A DNA stretch of 64,000 nt from Mycolicibacterium pyrenivorans. Lineage in GTDB: Bacteria > Actinomycetota > Actinomycetes > Mycobacteriales > Mycobacteriaceae. The stretch lies in assembly GCF_025821625.1 (NCBI RefSeq), contig NZ_JACKSH010000148.1:62001-126000 (forward strand), given 5' to 3'. Made by a program: the position numbers and the translations under genes. Below, in pieces: positions 18,468-28,142 of this stretch. Each line of letters starts with the position of its first letter. The stretch's first letter is position 1. Under the pieces are notes generated by a model. It did no database searches and was not told the DNA's origin. It saw nothing but the letters and a program-made list of their open reading frames with translations.

Positions 18468-19145
18468 ATGGTCGGTATGACTGAAGATCGTCCAGAATCG
18501 GTGGTCCGCACCTGGGGTAACCAGCACGACTACCTGCCCGCCGCGGGCCGTGACTTCCTGCTCCCCGGATACGACCTGCTGGTGCGCCTACTCGGCGTCG
18601 GCAGGGTCTACGACACGCTGATCGCCCAGGCGGACCTGGCGGCGGCGACCGACATACTCGAGATCGGTTGTGGGACAGGAAACGTCACCGCGCGCGCTCG
18701 ACAGGCCGCGCCGTCGGCGCAGTTGACCGCGACCGATCCCGATCCGCGGGCGCTGGCACGGGCGCGTCGCAAGGTCGGCCATGCCGGCGTGCTCTTCCAG
18801 ACCGCGTATGCGCAGCGATTGCCCTTCGCCGACGGCGCTTTCGACCGGGCCCTGTCGTCGATGATGCTGCACCACCTCGACGACGAGGTGAAGGCGACTG
18901 CGCTGCGCGAGGTGCATCGGGTGCTGCGGCCGGGCGGGCGGTTGCACATCGTCGACGTCGGCGGCGAGGCCCACCACCCCGAGGGATTCCTGGCCCGGGT
19001 CACCGGCCACGACCATGCCAAGGCCGGGGCCCGGTTGCCCGAGTGCATCCGGGAGGCGGGCTTCGACTGCGAGGTCCTCGGCACCCACCGCCTCAGGCTG
19101 GCCGGGGCCGTGACGTTCTACCGGGCCGCCCGCCCGGTCGCGTGA
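18468..19145 (+). CDS. Class I SAM-dependent methyltransferase (UbiE/COQ5-like)
   Basis: A 225-residue enzyme. The SAM-binding motif I is ILEIGCGTGNVT, followed by an acidic end of beta2 (TATDPDPRAL), and motif FDRALSSMMLHHL plus LRPGGRLHIVD, all typical of Methyltransf_11. An ATG at 18477 is a second possible start. It is divergent from the AraC regulator, so its transcription is probably ligand-controlled. Substrate unknown. Confidence 0.83.
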   Translation: MVGMTEDRPESVVRTWGNQHDYLPAAGRDFLLPGYDLLVRLLGVGRVYDTLIAQADLAAATDILEIGCGTGNVTARARQAAPSAQLTATDPDPRALARARRKVGHAGVLFQTAYAQRLPFADGAFDRALSSMMLHHLDDEVKATALREVHRVLRPGGRLHIVDVGGEAHHPEGFLARVTGHDHAKAGARLPECIREAGFDCEVLGTHRLRLAGAVTFYRAARPVA

Positions 19146-19149
19146 CCGG

Positions 19150-19533
19150 CTAGCTGACGGCCTTGGCTTTCAAAGCGTCGAAATCCGCCTGCGAGATCGT
19201 GCCGGCGTCCAGCAGCGCCTTGGCATCGGCGATCTCCTGCGCTGGACTGCGGCCCGCCGCCTGCCGGATGTAGTCGTCCGTCTCCCTCTTGGCCTGCATC
19301 GCCTGGTCGCGTGCGCGTTCGGACATGCCCTTGCCGCGCGCGATCAGGTACACCACCGCAGTGAGATAGGGGAAGACGACCAAGAAGACCACCCAGAGGG
19401 CCTTGACCCAGCCGGAAGTCTTGTGATCACGCCAGAACAGGTCGGCGAGGATGTTGAACATGATGATCAGGTACGCGATGAACGCGAAGATCACCATGAA
19501 CGACCAGAAGAAATCCCAGAACGAATCCCACAT
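19150..19533 (-). CDS. Membrane protein with PLDc_N-type helices and C-terminal SHOCT motif
   Basis: A 127-residue protein starting MWDSFWDFFW at 19533, with AAGGAG at 19543-19548. Two transmembrane helices (about 6-30 and 42-66) contain the PLDc_N-like pattern WVKALWVVFLVVFPYL. The C-terminal 30 residues (EIADAKALLDAGTISQADFDALKAK) form the SHOCT motif in two short blocks, common in small bacterial proteins. Function unknown; possibly oligomerisation at the membrane. A longer frame upstream is only open reading antisense to nothing and lacks coding character. Confidence 0.83.
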   Translation of the reverse strand: MWDSFWDFFWSFMVIFAFIAYLIIMFNILADLFWRDHKTSGWVKALWVVFLVVFPYLTAVVYLIARGKGMSERARDQAMQAKRETDDYIRQAAGRSPAQEIADAKALLDAGTISQADFDALKAKAVS

Positions 19534-19649
19534 GAACGGCTGCTCCTTAACCGATGGCCGCGCGGTATTAGCGCAGGCGTCAGTTAAGCACAGGCACGCT
19601 CGAACGGTCAGGGTCGAAAGGCCCTGGGTGTCAGCCGGCGTCCCGGCCG

Positions 19650-21601
<1,952 letters not shown>

Positions 21602-21644
21602 TGTACTCCGGTGCGCGCGGAACCCCAAAACCACGTGCGATGTG

Positions 21645-21729
21645 CGCCGAGACTCATGCGATGCGCGCGCCGAGTCTGCGGGGAGGTCGCATTCACGCGC
21701 AGATTCGCGATCTGTGAGCAGTCTCGGCG
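21645..21729 (-). repeat. Inverted repeat 3' of the XRE regulator, with a third motif copy
   Basis: CGCCGAGACT at 21645-21654 is repeated as AGTCTCGGCG at 21720-21729, a perfect 10-bp inverted pair with a 65-base interval. A further CGCCGAGTCTGCG lies between them at 21669-21681. The element begins six bases past the XRE stop codon and ends about 44 bases before the leuA leader peptide. It resembles the other palindromes placed after stop codons in the window. Confidence 0.5.
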
Positions 21730-21735
21730 GGTTCG

Positions 21736-22407
21736 TCAGACCTGGGAGTCGGGGAACGCGATGACCGAAAGGAACCGGATGGGCAGCGACACCAGGTCGA
21801 TCGGACCGTGGGCGCCCTCACCGTCGATCTGCAACGAGTCACCCGGGTGCAGCCGGTATACCGATCGGCTGTGGCTGTAGTCCATGACGCCCTCGAGCAT
21901 GTAGATGAACTCGGTCCCGGGGTGCTGGAACAGCGGGTAGGTCCGGCTCTTCTCCGACAGCGTGACGTGCAGGCATTCCAGGCGCTTGTGCTCACCGCGC
22001 AGCGATCCGAGCAGTTGGTACTCGTGGCCTTCCTTGGTGCCGTTGCGCACGATGCGGGCGCCGGTGCCCGCCTTGACGAACGCGGCGGGCCGCTCGACGT
22101 CGGCGCCGCGGAACAGGCTGGTCACCGGCACGTCGAAGCCCTTCGCGAGCAGCGCCAGGGTGGACAGGCTGCAGGAGGTCTGGGCGTTCTCGATCTTGCT
22201 CATCATCGCCTTGGAGATGCCGACCCGGGCCGCGGTCTCGGCCACGGTGAGGCCCTGCTGCATCCGCAGCTGGCGCACGTTTTGACCGATCGCGGCCTCG
22301 ATCTCGAGCTCCTCGACCGGTTCGGCGGGATCCCGGTCGCGGGCGGTGCCGGACTGGTTGCGGAGCAGCGGCACGTTGTCGTCGGCGTGAGAGTCGGGTG
22401 AGGTCAC
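21736..22407 (-). CDS. XRE-family regulator with C-terminal cupin
   Basis: A 223-residue protein: helix-turn-helix at about 40-95 (IGQNVRQLRMQQGLTVAETA, VGISKAMMSKIENAQTS) and a cupin_2 domain at about 150-215 (FQHPGTEFIYMLEGVMDY, LHPGDSLQIDGEGAHGP). Such regulators sense small metabolites, often amines or amino acids, with the cupin. It is the last gene of the amine operon, 11 bases after the FAD oxidase, so it probably regulates that operon and forms a feedback loop. The GTG start at 22407 follows AGGACAG. Confidence 0.88.
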   Translation of the reverse strand: MTSPDSHADDNVPLLRNQSGTARDRDPAEPVEELEIEAAIGQNVRQLRMQQGLTVAETAARVGISKAMMSKIENAQTSCSLSTLALLAKGFDVPVTSLFRGADVERPAAFVKAGTGARIVRNGTKEGHEYQLLGSLRGEHKRLECLHVTLSEKSRTYPLFQHPGTEFIYMLEGVMDYSHSRSVYRLHPGDSLQIDGEGAHGPIDLVSLPIRFLSVIAFPDSQV

Positions 22408-22418
22408 AACTGTCCTGT

Positions 22419-23624
22419 CTAGCGCATCTGGCCCGCCCCGACGTAGGGGTAGGGCGTCTTGAGCGGGTCGCCCTCGGCGAAGCGCGACAGCCGGAAGTCC
22501 GACGCCGGGATGCGGGGGTCGCTGCTGTGCCCGTCGACGACGATGTCTGCGACGAGCCGGCCGACCGCGGGCGCGATCTTGAAGCCGTGGCCGCTGAACC
22601 CGGCCGCGATCACCAGCCCGTCCATCGGCCCCTGCGAGATCACCGGGTTCCAGTCCGGTGTGACGTCGTAGCACCCGGCGTAGCTGCCGGAGATCGCCGC
22701 GTCGGCGAATCCGGGGAAGCGGGTGCCCACCTTGTCGACCGTGACGTCGACGAAGTCGTCGGTGGCGCGGTTGAGGTAGTCGTCGGGGTCGGCGGGCTCG
22801 ATGCTGTCGTAGCCCGGCAGGTCGCTGTTGCCGAACAGGATGTCCCCGCCGACCTCGGCGCGCACGTACTGGAGCGACACCAGGTCGGAGAAGACGGGCA
22901 CCGGCCCCGCATCCACACCGGGGTCGATCATCACGATCTGTTCGCGGATGACCCGGATGGGGACGTCGACGCCGTACGGGGCGAGGAACGGCCGCGTCCA
23001 CACCCCGTTCGCGACGACGACCGTTCCGGCGGAGATCTCGGTGCCGTCGGCGAGCCGCACGCCGGTGACCCGGTCCCCGTCGACGCGCAGACCGGTGGCC
23101 GCGCACCCTTGCCGGACCCGCACCCCGGCCGCGCGCGCCGACGCCGAGAACGCCTGCGCGGTCTGGTAGGCGTCGCCGTAGCCGCCACGGGCCTCCCACC
23201 CGAAGGCCGCGAACGGTGTCAGGTCGGCGAACGGCCACAGCTTGGCGACGTCGGCGTGGTCGATCTCCTCCGTCTGGACACCGACAGCGCGCTGGGCGGC
23301 CAGGCTCTTGCGCAGCGAGTCGACGTTGGGTTCACCGACGCCCACCACGTAGCCGGTCTGGCGGAACCCGATATCGGTGACCTGCTCACCCAGGAACGCT
23401 TGGGGTTGCTCGAAGACCTCGAGGCCCACGGCGGCCATCGCCGCCAGCGAGCTGACCCCGTAGTGGCAGCGCACGATGCCGCTGGACTTGCCGGTCATGC
23501 CGGATCCGACGGTGTTGCGTTCGGCGACAACGACATCGGTGACGCCTCGCGCGCTCAACGCCCACGCAGCCGCGGATCCCTCGATGCCGCCGCCGACGAT
23601 GACGACATCGGCGGTCTCGGTCAC
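22419..23624 (-). CDS. FAD-dependent amine oxidase/dehydrogenase (DAO family, sarcosine-oxidase-beta-like)
   Basis: A 401-residue flavoprotein with the dinucleotide motif DVVIVGGGIEGSAAAWAL at the N-terminus and the GIVRCHYG and C-terminal SGSYAGCYDVTPDWNP, VIAAGFSGHGFKIAP motifs of the sarcosine/N-methyl amino acid oxidase group. The start at GTG 23624 overlaps the preceding stop by four bases. In the N-methylglutamate pathway, oxidation of N-methylglutamate to glutamate and formaldehyde is done by a four-subunit dehydrogenase; here only this single flavoprotein is present and may take that role. That is inference; the true substrate is untested. Confidence 0.8.
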   Translation of the reverse strand: MTETADVVIVGGGIEGSAAAWALSARGVTDVVVAERNTVGSGMTGKSSGIVRCHYGVSSLAAMAAVGLEVFEQPQAFLGEQVTDIGFRQTGYVVGVGEPNVDSLRKSLAAQRAVGVQTEEIDHADVAKLWPFADLTPFAAFGWEARGGYGDAYQTAQAFSASARAAGVRVRQGCAATGLRVDGDRVTGVRLADGTEISAGTVVVANGVWTRPFLAPYGVDVPIRVIREQIVMIDPGVDAGPVPVFSDLVSLQYVRAEVGGDILFGNSDLPGYDSIEPADPDDYLNRATDDFVDVTVDKVGTRFPGFADAAISGSYAGCYDVTPDWNPVISQGPMDGLVIAAGFSGHGFKIAPAVGRLVADIVVDGHSSDPRIPASDFRLSRFAEGDPLKTPYPYVGAGQMR

Positions 23625-25033
23625 AGGCCGGTCCCGCTGCGCCCCGGGATCCAGTCGGTGCCCGCCAGCGGCACTCGCGCCATCGCCGCGGCCTCGATGC
23701 TGACCGCGACGAGGTCGTCGGGCTCGAGATGGCACACGTGCGACTTGCCGCACGCCCGCGCGATGGTCTGGGCCTCCATGGTCAGCACCCGCAGATAGTT
23801 CGCGAGCCGATGGCCGCCGGCCACCGGGTCGAACCGGGCAGCGAGTTCGGGATCCTGGGTGCTGATCCCCGCGGGGTCGTTGCCGTCCTGGTAGTCGTCG
23901 TAGAAACCCGCTGCGCTGCCGATCTTCTCGTACTCCGCGGCGTACCGCGGGTGGTTGTCGCCCAGCGCGATCAGCGCCGCGGTGCCGATCGCGACGGCGT
24001 CGGCGCCGAGCGCCAGTGCCTTGGCGACATCTGCTCCGTTGCGGATTCCGCCGGACACGATCAGCTGGACTCCCCTTCTTCCCGTCGCTCCGTGAACTCC
24101 GTCCCCCTGCGCTCCGCGCGGGTGGTGCCCCCACGCCCCGCGCCTATGAACACCCAGTTCCTGCAGCGCCTGCACCGCCTGCGGGATCGCCGCGAGTGTC
24201 GGGATCCCGACGTGCTCGATGAACACCTCCTGGGTGGCCGCCGTACCGCCCTGCATCCCGTCGACCACCACCACGTCCGCGCCGGCGTGTACCGCGAGCT
24301 TCACGTCGTAGTACGTGCGGGTGGCGCCGACCTTGACGTAGACGGGCTTCTCCCAGTCGGTGATCTCCCGCAGTTCGTTGATCTTGATGGTCAGGTCGTC
24401 GGGTCCGGTCCAGTCCGGGTGTCGGCACGCCGAGCGCTGGTCGATGCCTTCGGGCAGGGTGCGCATCGTAGCGACGCGTTCGGAGATCTTCTGCCCCAAC
24501 AGCATTCCTCCGCCACCGGGCTTGGCACCCTGGCCGAGCACGATCTCGATGGCGTCGGCCTTGCGCAGGTCTTCGGGATTCATCCCGTATCGCGACGGCA
24601 GGTACTGGTAGACGAGGTACTTGCTCTGCCCGCGCTCCTCGGTGGTCATTCCGCCGTCACCGGTGGTCGTCGACGTTCCGACCTCGCTGGCCCCCCGGCC
24701 CAGCGCCTCCTTGGCGGGCCCGGACAGTGCGCCGAAGCTCATGCCGGCGATCGTCACCGGGATGTCCAGGTGCAGGGGGTGTTTGGCGAAGCGATCACCG
24801 AGAACGACGTCGGTGGCGCAGCGTTCACGGTATCCCTCGAGCGGGTAGCGTGACATCGACGCACCGAGGAAGAGCAGATCGTCGAAATGGGGTAGCGGCC
24901 GCTTGGCGCCCCAGCCGCGGATGTCGTAGATGCCGGTGTCGGCCGCGCGCTGGATCGCCGCGATGGTGGCCCGGTCGAAGGTGGCCGATTCGCGCAGCCC
25001 CAGACGTGCGCGGTCGTCGCTGGTGTAGGTCAT
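23621..25033 (-). CDS. mgsC: Glutamate-synthase-like FMN subunit (N-methylglutamate synthase MgsC type)
   Basis: A 470-residue protein homologous to the FMN/TIM-barrel domain of glutamate synthase (GltB C-terminal part). Visible are ITIAGMSFGALSGPAKEALG-like core in parts, GAKPGGGGMLLGQKI, VYVKVGATRTYYDVKLA, GADVVVVDGMQGGTAATQ and VQLIVSGGIRNGADVAKALALGAD split by an insert. A 25-codon segment rich in Gly, Arg and His (24071-24145) interrupts the fold just before VQLIVSGG; see that entry. It overlaps mgsB by one base (TGATG) and the FAD oxidase by four, in a tightly coupled operon. Confidence 0.85.
   Translation of the reverse strand: MTYTSDDRARLGLRESATFDRATIAAIQRAADTGIYDIRGWGAKRPLPHFDDLLFLGASMSRYPLEGYRERCATDVVLGDRFAKHPLHLDIPVTIAGMSFGALSGPAKEALGRGASEVGTSTTTGDGGMTTEERGQSKYLVYQYLPSRYGMNPEDLRKADAIEIVLGQGAKPGGGGMLLGQKISERVATMRTLPEGIDQRSACRHPDWTGPDDLTIKINELREITDWEKPVYVKVGATRTYYDVKLAVHAGADVVVVDGMQGGTAATQEVFIEHVGIPTLAAIPQAVQALQELGVHRRGAWGHHPRGAQGDGVHGATGRRGVQLIVSGGIRNGADVAKALALGADAVAIGTAALIALGDNHPRYAAEYEKIGSAAGFYDDYQDGNDPAGISTQDPELAARFDPVAGGHRLANYLRVLTMEAQTIARACGKSHVCHLEPDDLVAVSIEAAAMARVPLAGTDWIPGRSGTGL
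24071..24145 (-). repeat. In-frame 75-bp insert within the FMN synthase subunit
   Basis: Between ALQELGVHR and VQLIVSGGIRNG, which are contiguous or nearly so in this family, the protein carries about 25 extra residues (Gly/Arg/His/Ala-rich). The DNA is C-rich on the plus strand with runs such as CTTCTTCCCGTCGCTCCG and GCTCCGCGCGGGTGGTG, unlike flanking codons. It has no stop and keeps frame. It looks like a short mobile or repetitive element spliced into a gene; I recall similar intergenic sequence in other fast-growing mycobacteria but could not search. Confidence 0.55.
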
Positions 25034-25725
25034 CAGTAGGCGCTCGCATTGTCGACGTGGAAGTGGTAGAGCGACCGCGCCGACCCGTAGCGGGTGTAGG
25101 CGCCCGTATCGTCATCCTCGAATCCCGCTGCCTTCAGCAGTTGTTCGAGCTCGCGGTGGTGCTCGGCGTCCATCGGCTTGGCCACGCAGTCGGCGCCGAG
25201 GGAGGCGACGTTGCCGCGGACGTAGAGACGCGCCTCGTAGATCGAGTCGCCCAGCGCCTCACCCGCGTCGCCGCGGATCACCAGGCGCCCGGCCTGCGCC
25301 ATGAACGCGCTCATGTGCCCGACATCTCCACCGACGACGATGTCGACCCCCTTCATCGAGATGCCGCACCGCGCAGCGGCGTTGCCGTCGATGACGAGCA
25401 GCCCGCCGTGCGCGGTGGCCCCCGCGGACTGCGAGGCGTTGCCCTTGACCCACACCGATCCGCTCATCATGTTCTCCGCGACGCCGGTGCCCGCGTTGCC
25501 GTTGATGATCACCTCGGCGTGCTGGTTCATGCCCGCCGCGTAGTAGCCGACGTGCCCGTCGACCGTCACCGTGACCGGCGCGTCGAGGCCGACGGCGACG
25601 TTGTGCGCGCCTGCGGGGTGCTCGATGCGGAACTCGCCCGCCAGGCCCGGTGCGTGCAGGGCCGCGTTGACCTCACGAAGGGGCGTGGTGCGCAGGTCGA
25701 AGACCACGGGGGTCATTTGCTCCAT
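25033..25725 (-). CDS. mgsB: GXGXG-domain subunit (MgsB/GltB C-terminal type)
   Basis: A 230-residue right-handed beta-helix of the GXGXG family, equivalent to the C-terminal domain of glutamate synthase and to N-methylglutamate synthase subunit B. Repeating short strands with Gly-Asn motifs are seen: VTVDGHVGYYAAGM, VIINGNAGTGVAENMMSG, VWVKGNASQSAG, VIDGNAAARCG, LVIRGDAGEALGDS. It overlaps the amidotransferase gene by 13 bases; an ATG at 25716 in an ATGA overlap is an alternative start. It should act only in complex with the FMN and amidotransferase subunits. Confidence 0.87.
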   Translation of the reverse strand: MEQMTPVVFDLRTTPLREVNAALHAPGLAGEFRIEHPAGAHNVAVGLDAPVTVTVDGHVGYYAAGMNQHAEVIINGNAGTGVAENMMSGSVWVKGNASQSAGATAHGGLLVIDGNAAARCGISMKGVDIVVGGDVGHMSAFMAQAGRLVIRGDAGEALGDSIYEARLYVRGNVASLGADCVAKPMDAEHHRELEQLLKAAGFEDDDTGAYTRYGSARSLYHFHVDNASAY

Positions 25726-26621
25726 GCGTACACCACCTCAGGCTCTGGTTCCCAGATGCGGGCCTTCTCGACACCGGGAAGGCCTGCGAGGGCGCGGTAC
25801 TCGCTGCCCATGGCCACCCAGTCGTCGGTTTCGGCGATGACCGCGGGCTTGCAGGCGATGGCATCGCGCACGACTGCGAAGGAGTCGCGGTTGGAGACCA
25901 GCAGCGTGTAGAAGCCGTCGAAGGTGCCGCAGAGTTCCTTGAGCGCACCCTCCACGTCGCGGCCCTGCGAGAGCAGTTTGGCGATGAACCGGGCGCCGAC
26001 CTCGGTGTCGTTCTCGCTGTCGAAAGGTATTCCGGCCGCGCGGAGTTCGCGGCGGATCGTGGCGTGGTTGGCGAAGGAGCCGTTGTGCACCATGCACTGG
26101 GACGGGCCCACGGCGTAGGGGTGGCAACCCGCCGGGGTCACCGCGGACTCGGTGGCCATCCGGGTGTGCCCGACGCCCTGCCAGCCCTGCGCCTTCTCCA
26201 GGCCCCAGCCGTCGGTCAACATCCGCGGGTGTCCCACACCTTTGAGAACGGCGATGTCCGAACCGAATCCGGCGACGAGCGCCCGCGGGTACACCGAGCG
26301 CACGGCGATCAGCAGGTCCTCGGAGGCCGCACCGGCCGACAGCAGGTAACCGTCCTGGACCGCCACGCCGTCGACGCTGCCGCCGAGGGCCGTCGCAACC
26401 GAGGACGTCACCTGGGCGATGTCGGCGGTCTCACCGGTTCCCAGGTCGACCACGGACACGCATCCCTGACCGGGCGGCGACCAGGTCGGGTCACCGTAGA
26501 CGGCGACGCCGGCGGAGTCGCTGCCGCGATCGCCCATCTCGCACAGCATCCCGGTGAGCAGTTCCCCGAGTCGGGGATAGAGCTCCGGGGTCCGCAGGTG
26601 CAACCCGACGATCCCGCACAT
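25713..26621 (-). CDS. mgsA: Class II glutamine amidotransferase subunit (MgsA/GltB N-terminal type)
   Basis: A 302-residue Ntn-type amidotransferase whose nucleophile Cys2 follows the initiator (MCGIVGLHLRTPEL). The glutaminase core shows GVGHTRMATESAVTP, CMVHNGSFANHATIRREL and ENDTEVGARFIAKL. It corresponds to the N-terminal domain of glutamate synthase, here a separate gene, as in N-methylglutamate synthase. It begins 24 bases after the amide ligase stop with AAGGGAG as ribosome-binding site. Confidence 0.88.
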   Translation of the reverse strand: MCGIVGLHLRTPELYPRLGELLTGMLCEMGDRGSDSAGVAVYGDPTWSPPGQGCVSVVDLGTGETADIAQVTSSVATALGGSVDGVAVQDGYLLSAGAASEDLLIAVRSVYPRALVAGFGSDIAVLKGVGHPRMLTDGWGLEKAQGWQGVGHTRMATESAVTPAGCHPYAVGPSQCMVHNGSFANHATIRRELRAAGIPFDSENDTEVGARFIAKLLSQGRDVEGALKELCGTFDGFYTLLVSNRDSFAVVRDAIACKPAVIAETDDWVAMGSEYRALAGLPGVEKARIWEPEPEVVYAWSK

Positions 26622-26645
26622 GCCTTGTCTCCCTTCGTGTCCGGC

Positions 26646-27971
26646 TCAGAATGCCGTCAGGTAGTTGTCGATCTCCCACGGACTGACCGCACTGTGATAG
26701 GCGAAGAACTCGTCACGCTTGACCTTCGCGAAATAGCCTGCGACACCCTCGCCTGCAGCGTCGAGCACGCCGGTGACCACCGGATCACCTTCGAAGTCCT
26801 CGACCGCGTGCAACAGCGTGGGCGGCAACGCCCGCGTGCTGACGCCGCCGCCGGCGGGCCCGGGGTCGGTGCTGCGCTTGATGCCGTCCAGCCCGGCGCC
26901 CAGTGCCCCGGCGATCGCCAGATACGGGTTGGCGGATCCATCCCCGCCGCGCATCTCGATGCGGTCGGAGTCGGGCACCCGGATGTAATGGGTGCGATCG
27001 TTGCCGCCGTACGTGGGCAGCCTCGGCGCCCAGGAGGCGCCCGAGGCGGTGGAGACGGCCCCGGTTCTCTTGTAGGAGTTGACCGTCGGGGCGACGACCG
27101 CCTGCAGCGCGCAGGCGTGTTCGAGGATGCCGCCGATGAACCCGTAGGCCGTCTCGGAAAGGCCCAGGCCCCGGTTGTCCGGATCTTCTGAGCCGACGGG
27201 GAAGACGGGCGTTCCGCCGCTGGTCAGCGACAGGTGCAGGTGCAGCCCGCTGCCCGTCTTGTCGGCGAACGGCTTCGGCATGAAGGTGGCCACCATGCCG
27301 CGCTCGGCCGCGATCATCGACAGCAGGTAGCGAAGCGTGATCACCCGGTCGGCGGTGGTCAGTGCCTCGGCGAACTTGAAGTTCTGCTCGAACTGGCCGT
27401 TGCCGTCCTCGTGGTCGTTGGCGTAGTTCGACCAGCCCAGCTGGTTCATCGCCGCCGACACCGCGGTGAGGTGGTCGTACATCCGGGTGACGCCGCGGGC
27501 GTCGTAACAGGGTTGGGCGGCGGTGTCGGCCGGATCGGCGACCGTCACGGCGCCGTCGCCGTCGCGGCGCAACAGGAAGTACTCCACCTCGGCGCCGACC
27601 CACGGCTCGAATCCCGCGTCGGCGCACCGTTCGATCAGCGCCTTGAGGATGATGCGCGGCGCATACGGCCACGGCCGGCCGCTGACGTGCGGGTCGCAGT
27701 GCACGATGGCCAGACCGTCCTTGATGAACGGGATCGGCGTGAACGACGCCGGGTCCGGGATGGCCATCAGGTCGGGGTCTTTGGGTTCCTGCCCCATGGC
27801 GCCGACGGCGTATCCGGCGAAGCCGACGCCCTCGGTGGCGAGCAGGTCGACCGCCTCGACCGGGACCAGCTTGGCGCACGGTTTCCCGCGCAGGTCGACG
27901 AACAACGCGAGGATGAACGTGGTTCCGGACTCTTCGGCCAAGGTGGCGAGGTCGGTTGGCGTGGCATTCAC
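26646..27971 (-). CDS. Glutamine-synthetase-family gamma-glutamylamide ligase (GMAS-like, type III)
   Basis: A 441-residue glutamine-synthetase-fold enzyme. Motifs seen are VGAEVEYFLLRR (metal Glu), DNGNGQFE-like EDGNGQFEQNF, MPKPFADKTGSGLHLHLSL and NSYKRTGAVSTASGASWAPR in two parts, then RIEMRGGDGSANPYLA. Flanked by split glutamate-synthase-like subunits and an amine oxidase, it best fits gamma-glutamylmethylamide synthetase (glutamate + methylamine + ATP) rather than housekeeping GlnA. Another amine, such as ethanolamine or isopropylamine, is possible. It starts the six-gene operon at GTG 27971, after AGAGGTGA. Confidence 0.83.
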   Translation of the reverse strand: MNATPTDLATLAEESGTTFILALFVDLRGKPCAKLVPVEAVDLLATEGVGFAGYAVGAMGQEPKDPDLMAIPDPASFTPIPFIKDGLAIVHCDPHVSGRPWPYAPRIILKALIERCADAGFEPWVGAEVEYFLLRRDGDGAVTVADPADTAAQPCYDARGVTRMYDHLTAVSAAMNQLGWSNYANDHEDGNGQFEQNFKFAEALTTADRVITLRYLLSMIAAERGMVATFMPKPFADKTGSGLHLHLSLTSGGTPVFPVGSEDPDNRGLGLSETAYGFIGGILEHACALQAVVAPTVNSYKRTGAVSTASGASWAPRLPTYGGNDRTHYIRVPDSDRIEMRGGDGSANPYLAIAGALGAGLDGIKRSTDPGPAGGGVSTRALPPTLLHAVEDFEGDPVVTGVLDAAGEGVAGYFAKVKRDEFFAYHSAVSPWEIDNYLTAF

Positions 27972-28007
27972 CGGGGTATCACCTCTGTCTCTTATCGGGA
28001 ATCAAAG

Positions 28008-28022
28008 TATCACGTAGTGAAA
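28008..28022. promoter_or_regulatory. Palindromic operator candidate between the amine operon and the Ntn hydrolase
   Basis: TCACGTAGTGA is a perfect 4-3-4 palindrome within TATCACGTAGTGAAA, 37 to 51 bases before the amide ligase start and in the shared 171-base divergent region. A GATACT-like -10 for the operon overlaps its left edge. It could bind the XRE-cupin regulator. The adjoining GAAAC also gives a near-match to a GlnR half-site, but with five instead of six spacer bases. Confidence 0.45.
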
Positions 28023-28142
28023 CAGCGTGCAGCGCGAGGAATCCGCGGCTGTCGCCATCCACTGACACTCAGCGCTCGGTGTTACATCCACGGTCGTGCG
28101 TCGTTTCGGGGCGGTAACCAGGTTCGGCGGTACGGTGCACGC

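Noticed and set aside
19609..19626. GAAA-tetraloop hairpin (CAGGGTC/GGCCCTG) downstream of leuA
   Set aside because: It is best paired in plus-strand RNA, but leuA is on the minus strand, where one mismatch weakens it; no plus-strand gene ends here.
27972..28142. Canonical GlnR box in front of the amine operon
   Set aside because: The TCAC...GAAAC spacing is five rather than six bases and no second pair is found; it is kept only as a palindrome candidate.
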